Positions 31,681-40,235 of a stretch of DNA of 64,000 nt are shown piece after piece. How positions within the stretch are numbered: the stretch's first letter is position 1; the number at the start of each line of letters is the position of its first letter. The notes under the pieces are model-generated. The model saw only the letters and a program-made list of their open reading frames with translations, did not search any database and had not been told where the DNA came from. A program made the translations under genes and the position numbers. Source of the stretch: Actinoplanes sp. NBRC 103695 (GTDB taxonomy: Bacteria > Actinomycetota > Actinomycetes > Mycobacteriales > Micromonosporaceae); assembly GCF_030269485.1 (NCBI RefSeq), contig NZ_BSTL01000012.1:124001-188000 (forward strand), in the 5' to 3' direction.

Positions 31681-32274
31681 TCAGATACAGCCGTACCGCA
31701 AAGCGTAGGCGACGGCGTGACTGCGATTGCGAAGTTGATGGCGGTCAATGACTCTGGCGAGAATGCGCTTCACCATGCGCTCGGAAAGATGGAGCGCGAC
31801 GGCCACCTCGTGGGTGTTCATGCCGTTCGAGAACAGCGTGAGCAGCCGGATCTCTCGCGCGTCGAGCCGCGGCAGCACGACTCTCGTGCCCTCGTACCGA
31901 ATCGGCGACCTCGGGTGACGGGCGGCACCGGTCACGGCGGCGCCCAGCAATTCCTTGGTCACCTCGGCGGTGGGGACGACCGCGGCGACCCCGCGGTCAC
32001 AGACCTGCTTGTACTCCTGGTCGGTGAGGTCGTCGACGACGAGCACGATGGGTACGCCGGCGCAGGCGGCCAGGTCATCGTGGGTCTGGTCAGTCAACGT
32101 GGCGACGGCGACGACGTGGACCGCGGCGGGCTTCTGGAGGAGGACGCCGTCGTTGCCGTCGAACATGCGCCGCACGCCCTCCGCGGCGATCACGTCCCGG
32201 GCGTGCACCTCGACCCTGATCGCCTGAGGGCTCCTGGACCGGGTGCGTTTCCTGTCGATTGTCTGCACAGCCAT
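31681..32274 (-). CDS. LuxR-type regulator with degenerate receiver domain (paralogue of 12670-13296)
   Basis: A 197-residue protein. The helix-turn-helix reads LDAREIRLLTLFSNGMNTHE and HLSERMVKRILARVIDRHQL, ending RNRSHAVAYALRYGCI, nearly identical to the ending of the LuxR protein encoded at 12670. The N-terminal receiver-like part (RVEVHARDVIAAEGVRRMF, then VPIVLVVDDLTDQEYKQV) lacks a recognisable phospho-acceptor arrangement. It diverges from the SDR gene, and the 173-bp gap contains a GAAGG/CCTTC repeat with 11-bp period, the same configuration as at the first paralogue. Confidence 0.82.
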   Translation of the reverse strand: MAVQTIDRKRTRSRSPQAIRVEVHARDVIAAEGVRRMFDGNDGVLLQKPAAVHVVAVATLTDQTHDDLAACAGVPIVLVVDDLTDQEYKQVCDRGVAAVVPTAEVTKELLGAAVTGAARHPRSPIRYEGTRVVLPRLDAREIRLLTLFSNGMNTHEVAVALHLSERMVKRILARVIDRHQLRNRSHAVAYALRYGCI

Positions 32275-32348
32275 TCGTGTCCACTCGTCCGGCCGACTCC
32301 GACCGCGGCTCCCGCGAGCTCAGTCTGGCGAGAACACTTGCCTACGCA

Positions 32349-32383
32349 CCTTCACGCGCTCGTGAAGGTGCCGTGAAGGTGCC
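32349..32383. promoter_or_regulatory. Third CCTTC/GAAGG repeat with 11-bp period
   Basis: GTGAAGGTGCC occurs twice in direct succession (32362-32372 and 32373-32383), so GAAGG recurs every 11 bp; read on the minus strand this is CCTTC-N6-CCTTC, as at 13310 and 16208. An inverted CACCTTCAC at 32347-32355 adds a further half-site. It lies 75 bp from the LuxR start and 65 bp from the SDR start. Confidence 0.5.
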
Positions 32384-32390
32384 GACCCGG

Positions 32391-32409
32391 TTGTCCGTTC
32401 AGCGGACAA
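32391..32409. promoter_or_regulatory. Palindromic operator upstream of the SDR gene
   Basis: TTGTCCG (32391-32397) and CGGACAA (32403-32409) form a perfect inverted repeat with a 5-bp spacer; a half-site GCGGACGG follows at 32418. IclR-family operators often have this shape, and an IclR fragment lies at the far end of the SDR gene. Confidence 0.5.
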
Positions 32410-32447
32410 TCTCGTGAGCGGACGGAAATCACCGGCACCCTTCCCGC

Positions 32448-33149
32448 ATGACTGAACCGAAGATCGCACTGATCACTGGCGCCGGCCGTGGGCTGGGTGA
32501 AGGCATGGCGCGTCACCTGGCCGAGGCGGGCGTTCAGGTGATCGGCACCAGCCGTGCCGGTGACCAGCCCGGTTTCCTCGCGCTCGACGTCCGGCGGACC
32601 GGCACCTTCCCCGGCTTCGTCGCCGACCTGCGTACGCGGCTCGCCGGCGCGCGCATCGACTATCTGATCAACAACGCCGGGATCGGTGTCTACGCGCCAT
32701 ACCCCGAGACGACGATCGACCAGTTCGACGACCTGGTCGGTGTGAACCTCAAGGGCCCGTACTTCCTGACCCAGAGTCTGCTCCCGCTCATCAGCGACGG
32801 CGGCCGGATCCTCAACGTGACCACCGCGGTGACCCGGGGCGTCGTGCCGGGGATGTCGGCCTATGCGGCGGTGAAGGGCGCCATCGAGGTGCTGACCCGC
32901 TATCAGGCCAAGGAACTGGCCGCCCGGTCCATCCGGGTGAACGCCATCATGGGCGGCGCCGTGGAGACCGACTTCGCCGGTGGCATCATGCGCTCGGACT
33001 ACGTCAAGGACCTGGCCGCACACACCATCACGCAGGGCCGGATCGCCACGGTCGACGACATCACGGCGGCCGTACCCGCGATCCTCTCCGATTCCTTCCA
33101 GTGGGCCACCGGGAGCATCATCGACCTCTCGGGTGGTCAGAGCCTGTGA
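32448..33149 (+). CDS. Short-chain dehydrogenase/reductase
   Basis: A complete 233-residue classical SDR. Cofactor motif ALITGAGRGLGEGMARHL, with TSRAGDQPG after strand 2 suggesting NADP(H); NNAGIGVY marks strand 4; the catalytic YAAVK (Tyr-x-x-x-Lys) is intact and is preceded by VTTAVTRG where the catalytic Ser/Thr sits; the end DSFQWATGSIIDLSGGQS is typical. The substrate is unknown. Two regulatory elements lie upstream: the 11-bp-period repeat shared with the SARP region and an IclR-like palindrome. Confidence 0.9.
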   Translation: MTEPKIALITGAGRGLGEGMARHLAEAGVQVIGTSRAGDQPGFLALDVRRTGTFPGFVADLRTRLAGARIDYLINNAGIGVYAPYPETTIDQFDDLVGVNLKGPYFLTQSLLPLISDGGRILNVTTAVTRGVVPGMSAYAAVKGAIEVLTRYQAKELAARSIRVNAIMGGAVETDFAGGIMRSDYVKDLAAHTITQGRIATVDDITAAVPAILSDSFQWATGSIIDLSGGQSL

Positions 33150-33153
33150 CGGG

Positions 33154-33441
33154 TCAGGCGCTCAGACGACGCCCGAGTTCCGTTGCGGCGCGATGGACCA
33201 GCGCTGCCGCTCTTTCCGCCGGGCGGTCGGCCGACGTGGCGATCTGTAGCGCCGCCGGCTGTGTGCCCGCCAGCCGGATCGGTACGGCGTGGCACGTCAG
33301 CCCCTCGAACAGGTCCTCGTTGTCGACGGCGGCGCCGAACTGCCTGTTCCGCGATCCGGGGACCTGTCCCAGGACGATCCCGGCGGCGGTGTCTGATGGC
33401 ATGGGCGCGCCGGTACGAGCGGCGATCGGCAGGTCGTCGCG
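33154..33441 (-). pseudogene. C-terminal remnant of an IclR-family regulator
   Basis: The minus strand reads RDDLPIAARTGAPMPSDTAA, GIVLGQVPGS and then VDNEDLFEGLTCHAVPIRLA, ending ATELGRRLSA before a stop. These are the effector-domain landmarks of IclR proteins (L-P-x-H/S-x-T-A-x-G, later G-x-x-C-x-A-x-P-V-R). The DNA-binding domain and part of the middle are missing and the upstream sequence is unrelated. It is convergent with the SDR gene and may once have regulated it. Confidence 0.65.
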
Positions 33442-33569
33442 GCCGGAGCGGTCAATTGAACTGAGCCGCGTCCGAGAACACACCCGGCCGGCCCCGGCGG
33501 ACCCGGACGACTCGACCCCCCTTGATCGAGGACATGGACCCGGATCTGAGGTCTTTCCACAATGGGCAC

Positions 33570-34166
33570 ATGACGCGCATCCGTATTCCCGGCGCTCTGC
33601 GTCGTCCATTGGCAACCCTGCTCACCACCGCGGCGGTCCTCCTCGTCGCCGTGGGCTCGCTGGTGATCGTCTCCAGCGACGGCCTCACCGGTGCCGGCCG
33701 GGCCAGCGCCGCCACGAACGATCTCGCTCAGTGGAGCCCCGGCCCCGGTCCGGTGCAGCCATGGCCGTTCCGCAATCTCGTCAGCGACTGGCAGGGCCGG
33801 TGCGTCGACGTGCCCAACGCCGACTTCAACGACGGCGTACATCTGCAGATGTGGGGCTGCGACCACACCTGGGCTCAGGACTGGCATTACGTGATCGACA
33901 GTGATCAGGGTACGTACAAGCTGGAAACCTTGGACTTCGAGTGCATGGACGTGGCCGGGGGTTCAGGGGAGAACGGAACACCGGTACAGATCGTCGGGTG
34001 CAACAACGGTCCCGCCCAGCAGTGGAAGCTGACCGGCGCCGGCGACCTGGTCAACCCACAATCGAACAAGTGCCTGGACATCCGGGACTGGAATCCGCAC
34101 AACGGCGCGGCACTGCAAATCTGGGACTGCGCCGGCACGGCCAACCAGAAGTGGCACTTCGCTTGA
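33570..34166 (+). CDS. Secreted ricin-type beta-trefoil lectin
   Basis: A 198-residue protein; ATG 33570 begins a signal segment (LATLLTTAAVLLVAVGSLVI) with likely cleavage after GRASAAT. The rest is one ricin-B-like domain with three repeats: GRCVDVPNADFNDGVHLQMW, ECMDVAGGSGENGTPVQIVG, NKCLDIRDWNPHNGAALQIW, with Q-x-W elements (AQDWHY, AQQWKL, NQKWHF). No catalytic domain is attached, so it probably binds sugars outside the cell. N- and C-termini match those of the broken thaumatin-lectin gene at 28230, which suggests a common ancestor. Confidence 0.87.
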   Translation: MTRIRIPGALRRPLATLLTTAAVLLVAVGSLVIVSSDGLTGAGRASAATNDLAQWSPGPGPVQPWPFRNLVSDWQGRCVDVPNADFNDGVHLQMWGCDHTWAQDWHYVIDSDQGTYKLETLDFECMDVAGGSGENGTPVQIVGCNNGPAQQWKLTGAGDLVNPQSNKCLDIRDWNPHNGAALQIWDCAGTANQKWHFA

Positions 34167-34253
34167 CCTCGAGCCGGCCCAGCCTGACCGACCGCACTGC
34201 TCGTGAATCCGGCGTACGTGATCATTATGTAACAGAAGGTCTTCATAGTTAGC

Positions 34254-37200
34254 GTGTTCGATCCCATGATCAACCGCGAGGTTCCGTTGTCACTGCTTCG
34301 CCTGCGTGGATTCGGGCTGGTCGCGTTGACCATCAGCTCGGTCGCGATCGTTCCAGCGGCCGCCCGAGCGGCCATGTCCGCGCCACCGTCCCGGCCGGTG
34401 AACACGGTCACCTTGATCACCGGTGACAAGGTGACGGTCGCCCCCGACGGTGGCGTCCAGGTGCGTGACCCGAAGGGCGATCTCGCCGGGCACGTGACGA
34501 ACGTCAAGGACGGCGACACGTACGTCTACCCGCACGACGCTTTCCCGTATCTGGCTACCGGCCGACTCGACGAGGACCTGTTCAACGTCACCGAGCTGGT
34601 GGCCGACGGTTACGACGATGCGCACAGCTCCGGCGTACCGCTGATCGTCACCTACAACGACCCGGCAGCCACCGCTCGTGCCGCACTGACCGGGGCCACC
34701 GACGTCCGGCCGTTGACGAGCATCGGCGGCGCCGCCATGACCGCGGACCGTTCCGGCCGGTTCCTGGCCTCCGCGATCGGCGCCCGATCAGCCCGCGCGG
34801 TGAAGAAGATCTGGCTCGATGACAAGGCGAGGGCCGACCTGGCCGAGAGCACCGCGCAGATCGGCGCCCCCGAGGTTTGGCAGAAGGGCAACGTCGGCGC
34901 CGGTGTCGACGTGGCCGTTCTGGACACCGGTATCGACACTTCCCACCCGGACCTGATCGGGCCGGTGTCCGCGACAACGTCCTTCGTGCCCGGTGAGTCG
35001 GTTGAGGACGGCCTGGGCCACGGCACGCATGTGGCGTCCACGATCGTCGGCAATGGCGCTGCGTCGGGTGGCCGGGAGCGCGGGGTCGCGCCGGGCGCAC
35101 GCCTGCACGTCGGCAAGGTGCTCGACGACGAAGGCTTCGGCCAGTATTCGTGGATCATCAGCGGCATGGAGTGGGCGGCCCGCGACCAGCACGCCCGCGT
35201 CATCAACCTCAGCCTCGGCGGCGACGCGACCGACGGTACGGACCCGATGAGTGTGGCCGTGAACCAGCTCAGCGAGGAGACCGGCGCGCTGTTCGTCATC
35301 GCCGCCGGCAACGCGGGCCCTAGCACGTTCACCGTGGGCGCGCCGGGCGCGGCCGACACGGCGCTCACCGTCGGTGCCGTGGACAGCCACGATGCGCTCG
35401 CTTCCTTCTCGAGTCAGGGTCCGCGGCTCGGCAACCGCTCGGTCAAGCCCGACCTGACCGCACCCGGCGTGGACATCCTTGCCGCCCGTTCTCGCCTCAG
35501 CGCCCTCGGCGAGGGGCCATACCTGTCGCTGAGCGGCACGTCGATGGCGACGCCGCACGTCTCCGGCGCCGCGGCGCTGGTCGCCGCCGCGCATCCCGGG
35601 CTCAGCGGCCAGCAGCTCAAGGACGCCCTGGTCAGCACCACCAAGGCCACTCCGGGCACGAACGCCTACCAGGGTGGGACCGGCCGGCTCGACGTGGCGT
35701 CGACGGCGAGCGCCACGGTCTTCGCGACGGGCTCGGTCAACTTCGGCTATCCGCCCTATCCCACCGCGCCTACGGGGCCGGTCGGCCGGGACATCACCTA
35801 CACCAACATCGGCGCGGCTCCGGTCACGCTCGACCTGGACTCCTCCCTCGACCTGATCACCCTGTCGGCGCAGCGGATCACAGTCCCGGCCCATGGCACC
35901 GCCACGGTGACCGCGACGACATCGTTCGACCGGGTGCCGGGCGACCAGGCCTTCGCCGGCTACGTGACCGCGACGGGCGGGTTGCGTACCTCGGTCGGCG
36001 GTGGACGGGAAGGCGTACGCCGTCAGCTCGCGCTGCGTACCCGCGACCGGAATGGCCAGCCGCTCACCGGCGCGGTCGTCGTGTTGAGCCGTGACCGGAC
36101 GGTCATTCAGATGATCGACGAGACGGGTGCGCTCGACCTGCGGCTGCCCGAGGGCACGTACACCGCTTATCTGACCGCCGACGTCGAGGGGACCCACGGG
36201 CCGAGGTCGCAGGGTCTGGCCATCCTCCCGGTGACCGGCATCCAGCTGAACGGCGACCGCACAGTGGTCTTCGACGTGGCCAAGGCCCGCCGGTTGACCG
36301 CTACCACCCCGCAGCCGTCGACGGTGATCGCGTCTCGGTTCACGCTGATCCGCGACATCACCGGCAACCCGTGGATGGACGCGTGGTATCCGGGACCGCA
36401 GTACGACAGCGTCTGGGTGCTGCCGACGGGCAAGGTCCCGGACGGCACGTTGACCGCGTCGGCCCGCTGGCGGCTCGCCCAGCCGGCGTTGACCGTCGCC
36501 GGCTACGACGACCTGCGCGTGCAGCAGGGCACAACGCCGATACCGGCCGGCGTGCGCAACCTCGACGCGGTTCTGGGTGGCGTCGTACGCGGCAAGGCCC
36601 TGGTCGTCCGGGTCGGCGGCCCTACCTCGATCCAGGACCAGGCGGCCGCCGCGGCGTCGGCGGGAGCCCGGCTGCTCCTGGTCGTCAACGACGGTGTCGG
36701 GCGCCTCGAGCCCTGGCCGGGCTCGGTCTGGATGCCGTCCGACCCGCCACCGGTCACCGTCGCCACCCTCACCCACGACGAGGGCGAGGACCTGATCGCT
36801 CGCATCGAGCGCGAGCGCCGCGTACGGCTGGACGTCACCTCTCACCCCGTCACCGAGTACGCCTACGACCTGGTCCACGACTACGTCGGCCGGGTGCCGC
36901 AAGACCTGTCCTACCGGGCCACGCCGGAGAAACTCGCCCGGGTCGACATGTCGTTCGACAACTGGCGTACGGGGCGCGCGCTCGATCAGCGGTACGAGAT
37001 CGACACGCTCGGGTTGACGACGTACCTGGACTACGCCGAGGCTCCGGCCCGCGGCGTACGCACGGACTGGGTGACGGCCGGGAAGAAGTGGATCTCGAAC
37101 GTGATGATCCCGGGGGAGCAGGCCCAGCGCACCGCTCCGACCGCGTACCGGGCCGGTTCGGTCCACCCGCAACGGTGGTTCGGCCCGGTGCAACGGCCCC

Positions 37201-37862
37201 GCCTGGTGGACAACCCGGACGGCCTCAACGTCTTCCGCCAGGACGACGGCTGGTTCTTCGCCGCCGTTCCGGGCTGGGGCGACTCGGGCACCGCGCACGC
37301 GGGCAACACCGATGACAACCCGGACGTCGACAACCGGCTGGCCCTCTACCAGGGCGACACGGTGGTGGGTTCCGCCGACCGGTCGAACACGCTGCTGGCC
37401 GCCGGCCCGCTGCCGGCCGAGCCGCTCACCTACCGCCTGGTGTCGGAGAACAACCGGGACGCGTGGGCCGGGCCCTACTCGACCAGCACGCGCACCGAGT
37501 GGTCGTTCACCTCCGGTGCCGTGAAGCCCGGCACGGTTGACTCCCCGCCGCTGATCCAGCTGGACTACGACGTGGACACCGACCGGGACGGCCGGGCGAA
37601 ACGAACCTTCGACCTGACGATCGCCGCATCCACCCTGAGCACGGCGACCAACCCAGGAATCGTACGGAGCATCACGCTCGACGTCTCGTACGACGACGGC
37701 GCCACCTGGCACCGAGCCGACGTGCGCCCGCGAGTGAAGGGCTGGAGCACCCGGATCTCCGCCCCGCGCGCGGCCCAGTTCGTCACGCTGCGCACCTGCG
37801 CTCGTGACACCCGGGGCAACACCGTCGAACAGCGCATCACGCGAGGTTTCGGCCTGCGGTGA
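34254..37862 (+). CDS. Large secreted subtilisin-like (S8) protease
   Basis: About 1202 residues, starting at GTG 34254 or ATG 34266, with a signal peptide (LVALTISSVAIVPAAARA). Residues 45-185 look like a propeptide. The catalytic triad is intact: Asp224 in VAVLDTGIDTSHPDL, His256 in GLGHGTHVAST, Ser430 in SGTSMATPHVSGAAAL, with the oxyanion Asn353 in AAGNAGPS. After residue 490 come about 700 residues of beta-rich domains typical of the large streptomycete subtilases (a PA-like insert may lie near RVGGPTSIQDQAAAAASAGA). It acts outside the cell on proteins. A small hairpin (GCGGTGA/TCACCGC, 37856-37872) spans its stop. Confidence 0.92.
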   Translation: MFDPMINREVPLSLLRLRGFGLVALTISSVAIVPAAARAAMSAPPSRPVNTVTLITGDKVTVAPDGGVQVRDPKGDLAGHVTNVKDGDTYVYPHDAFPYLATGRLDEDLFNVTELVADGYDDAHSSGVPLIVTYNDPAATARAALTGATDVRPLTSIGGAAMTADRSGRFLASAIGARSARAVKKIWLDDKARADLAESTAQIGAPEVWQKGNVGAGVDVAVLDTGIDTSHPDLIGPVSATTSFVPGESVEDGLGHGTHVASTIVGNGAASGGRERGVAPGARLHVGKVLDDEGFGQYSWIISGMEWAARDQHARVINLSLGGDATDGTDPMSVAVNQLSEETGALFVIAAGNAGPSTFTVGAPGAADTALTVGAVDSHDALASFSSQGPRLGNRSVKPDLTAPGVDILAARSRLSALGEGPYLSLSGTSMATPHVSGAAALVAAAHPGLSGQQLKDALVSTTKATPGTNAYQGGTGRLDVASTASATVFATGSVNFGYPPYPTAPTGPVGRDITYTNIGAAPVTLDLDSSLDLITLSAQRITVPAHGTATVTATTSFDRVPGDQAFAGYVTATGGLRTSVGGGREGVRRQLALRTRDRNGQPLTGAVVVLSRDRTVIQMIDETGALDLRLPEGTYTAYLTADVEGTHGPRSQGLAILPVTGIQLNGDRTVVFDVAKARRLTATTPQPSTVIASRFTLIRDITGNPWMDAWYPGPQYDSVWVLPTGKVPDGTLTASARWRLAQPALTVAGYDDLRVQQGTTPIPAGVRNLDAVLGGVVRGKALVVRVGGPTSIQDQAAAAASAGARLLLVVNDGVGRLEPWPGSVWMPSDPPPVTVATLTHDEGEDLIARIERERRVRLDVTSHPVTEYAYDLVHDYVGRVPQDLSYRATPEKLARVDMSFDNWRTGRALDQRYEIDTLGLTTYLDYAEAPARGVRTDWVTAGKKWISNVMIPGEQAQRTAPTAYRAGSVHPQRWFGPVQRPRLVDNPDGLNVFRQDDGWFFAAVPGWGDSGTAHAGNTDDNPDVDNRLALYQGDTVVGSADRSNTLLAAGPLPAEPLTYRLVSENNRDAWAGPYSTSTRTEWSFTSGAVKPGTVDSPPLIQLDYDVDTDRDGRAKRTFDLTIAASTLSTATNPGIVRSITLDVSYDDGATWHRADVRPRVKGWSTRISAPRAAQFVTLRTCARDTRGNTVEQRITRGFGLR

Positions 37863-37900
37863 GTCTCACCGCCGACGAGGATGGCGCGTTCGAGGCCCGG

Positions 37901-38854
37901 CTAGTGGATCTGGGAGGTTACGACCTCCCGGAGCCAGCTGCCGTACGCGGTGAAGACGCGGGCACGCACGTCGGATCGGGAAAGGACGAGGTCGTGCACG
38001 GCGTGCTCGAAACGAAGCACACGTACGTCGGCGCCGAGTCCGCCTGACCATTGGACGATGTCCGCCACGTTCAGAATCACGTCCGCGGTCCGTGCGGCGG
38101 CCGCTGAGCCATGGGCGCCGGGGCTGAGGCCCGACGCTCCGACGAGAATCGGGACGTCGATCGTGAGGCCGGCCTGGACCTTCTCCTGAGCTGTGCGGAA
38201 AGCGCGGATCATCGCGGCCCGGACGGGAAAACCGTCCACTGGCTTCCACGCGAGATTGAAGTTCCACTCACCACCGAAATCGACGTGCAAGCTCTTCACG
38301 TACGCCGGATCCAGCCCCGGCTTGACCGTGACGCGTGGTGCGAGAGGCGCGAGTGCGGAGATGGCGTCCGCGATCGGGCGGCGCACCACCCACGGTTCGT
38401 TGAGCTCAAAGAAGGGGCTGTTGAGGATGAGCCCGTCGATGACGTGGTCGCCCTTGCGGGCCTCCGCCCAGATCGGCGTGATCAGGCCTCCGGTCGAGTG
38501 CGCGTTGATCACCAGCGTGTGGTGGCCGTCGCGCTCGCGGATCAGCTCGACGGCGCGATCGATATCCGGGAAGTAGTCACTGACGTCCCGCATGAAGTTC
38601 GGGGTCTGGTGCGACAGCAGACTCCGGCCGTGCTTCCGTAGGTCCAGCGCATAGAAGTCCCATCCCTGGTCAACGAAAAAGCCAGCCAGGTGGAGCTGGA
38701 AGAAGTAGTCGGCCAGACCATGTACGTAGAGCACCGCCCGGCCGCCGGCGTGACCGCTCCGGTGCCGGACCAAGGTGGCCACGACCCGACCTTCATCATC
38801 GCTGCCCAGCTCGAGCGTCTCTGGTTCGAAGCCCGCTCCCAGAACGTCCAACAT
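37901..38854 (-). CDS. Alpha/beta hydrolase, serine aminopeptidase/lysophospholipase (S33) type
   Basis: About 317 residues. ATG 38854 (MLDVLGAGFEPETLEL) is chosen because AAGGAA lies 7 nt upstream; the frame further up looks unrelated. Landmarks: AVLYVHGLADYFFQLHLAGF, DLRKHGRSLL, the nucleophile elbow VINAHSTGGLI (Ser in HSTGG instead of GHSMGG), and the catalytic His in FEHAVHDLVLSRSD. The DLRKHGRS/HSTGG pattern belongs to the monoglyceride-lipase-like branch. Soluble, no signal peptide. Convergent with the subtilase gene. Confidence 0.83.
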   Translation of the reverse strand: MLDVLGAGFEPETLELGSDDEGRVVATLVRHRSGHAGGRAVLYVHGLADYFFQLHLAGFFVDQGWDFYALDLRKHGRSLLSHQTPNFMRDVSDYFPDIDRAVELIRERDGHHTLVINAHSTGGLITPIWAEARKGDHVIDGLILNSPFFELNEPWVVRRPIADAISALAPLAPRVTVKPGLDPAYVKSLHVDFGGEWNFNLAWKPVDGFPVRAAMIRAFRTAQEKVQAGLTIDVPILVGASGLSPGAHGSAAAARTADVILNVADIVQWSGGLGADVRVLRFEHAVHDLVLSRSDVRARVFTAYGSWLREVVTSQIH

Positions 38855-39033
38855 TTCGTGGTTCCTTCCCACCGCCGACGAGGCCACCACGCGACTGTGC
38901 ATGGTCCACCCGGACCCCCCACCGATCTCGGCTATCGCCTGACCGGGAGCCCCGACAGCGAGGACGCGAAAACAGGTGCCGAGGTTCACGGAGCCGACCC
39001 GGTGAAAGGGCGCGCGTGCAAGTGCCGGGTCGG

Positions 39034-40026
39034 TCAGCGGTATCCGTACAGGGTGATCAGGCCGTTGAAATCACCCAGTCCGAGGGTGCGCATCCGCGTG
39101 TCGCACCGGAAGGCTCGCGGGGCCATCGTCAGGTTTTCGTGCCCTTCGGACGGATGGCCGAGGCCGAAGGTGTGGCCGCGCTCGTGAGTCGTGACCCCCT
39201 CGAGGTCGTATGCGTCGCCGTTGTTCGGGCAGCTTCCCGAGCCGTTCCACCACACGAAGTTGTAGTTGGCGACCATGTCCGACGTGGTGACCACCCGATG
39301 CGGAAACGGTTCCTCACGGAAGACCGACCAGGTGCACGTGCTCGCCAGGACGTCGCTTGTCGCGTTGCCCCAGCCGGTGATGCTCCAGGCGTCCTCGGCC
39401 GTGCACTTGTTCTCCGGTGCGTTGATGTTCGGCCCGACACCGACCTGGCCGCCGTACGTGTGATTGACGTTGGGCTGGCCACCGAACCCACAGTCGTTGT
39501 TCCCGACCGTGATATGGCGAGTGCCGTTGATCAGCGCGGCCTCAGCGTCGGGATCGGACAGCCCGGACCGTTGCACACCGGCCGGGGCGTAGTACCAGTA
39601 GAAGTTGCCGCCGCTGAAGTAGTCATAGTTGAGCAGAGTATTGGCGTCGTCTGCACAGGCGGGCAGGGCGTCCTGAACGGCTGCATGTGTCCCGACCGGC
39701 TCGGTCGTGGTCGCTACGGTGACAGTGCCGTCCAGAGCGGTGTCGATCGCGAGTGTCTCTTCGCCCTCGAGACTCAGCACGTTCGCCGTAACGCCGTGGC
39801 CGGGACGGGGAATCACCGCGGCGACCTTGGCGCCTCGGATCGTCCGGCCCGGCACGGCGCAGGCGCCGGCCACGATCCGTTTCGGAAGACTGGACGCCTG
39901 GAGCTCGCCGCTGGGGCAGGCCGCGCGAGGCTGCGCTTGGGATGCTCCAGGCAGGGCGACGATGGCCGCGATGCTCACGACGGTGGCGGCCGCCGCGGAC
40001 ACCAGCGGACGTACATTGATCTTCAT
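39034..40026 (-). CDS. Secreted zinc metalloprotease (metzincin type)
   Basis: A 330-residue protein with a signal peptide (VSAAAATVVSIAAIVALPG, cleavage near SQAQ). The zinc site is HERGHTFGLGH at 281-291 (HExxHxxGxxH), followed by a Met-turn candidate NLTMAPRA about 10 residues later, so it is a metzincin of the M10/M12 type. The N-terminal 150 residues are probably a propeptide or extra domain. Several cysteine pairs suggest disulfides. ATG 40026 is preferred to an upstream in-frame start at 40056. It lies between a hydrolase and an LLM gene on the same strand but with gaps, so it is likely monocistronic. Confidence 0.87.
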   Translation of the reverse strand: MKINVRPLVSAAAATVVSIAAIVALPGASQAQPRAACPSGELQASSLPKRIVAGACAVPGRTIRGAKVAAVIPRPGHGVTANVLSLEGEETLAIDTALDGTVTVATTTEPVGTHAAVQDALPACADDANTLLNYDYFSGGNFYWYYAPAGVQRSGLSDPDAEAALINGTRHITVGNNDCGFGGQPNVNHTYGGQVGVGPNINAPENKCTAEDAWSITGWGNATSDVLASTCTWSVFREEPFPHRVVTTSDMVANYNFVWWNGSGSCPNNGDAYDLEGVTTHERGHTFGLGHPSEGHENLTMAPRAFRCDTRMRTLGLGDFNGLITLYGYR

Positions 40027-40235
40027 GGATCTGAACCTTAGGCGGATCGGACTCACGCCAGGTCCGGCGCGAGCACATCTGCCCTTTCGGACACGGCGCT
40101 GACGCCGCTGGGGCGCAGAACTGTGGGCCGGAAACCTTCATCAGGACCGCTGGAGCGCCCGCGCGGCGTTGGCCGGACGGCTGATGAAGTCATACGGTCC
40201 GGCGGCAGCCCGGCCGGCGGCCGCCGGATGTCCGC

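Noticed and set aside
34788-37712. A 974-codon open frame antisense to the subtilase gene
   Set aside because: It mirrors the codon structure of the opposite strand, has low-complexity Arg/Gly/Val composition and no start signal. Long antisense frames are expected at this GC content.
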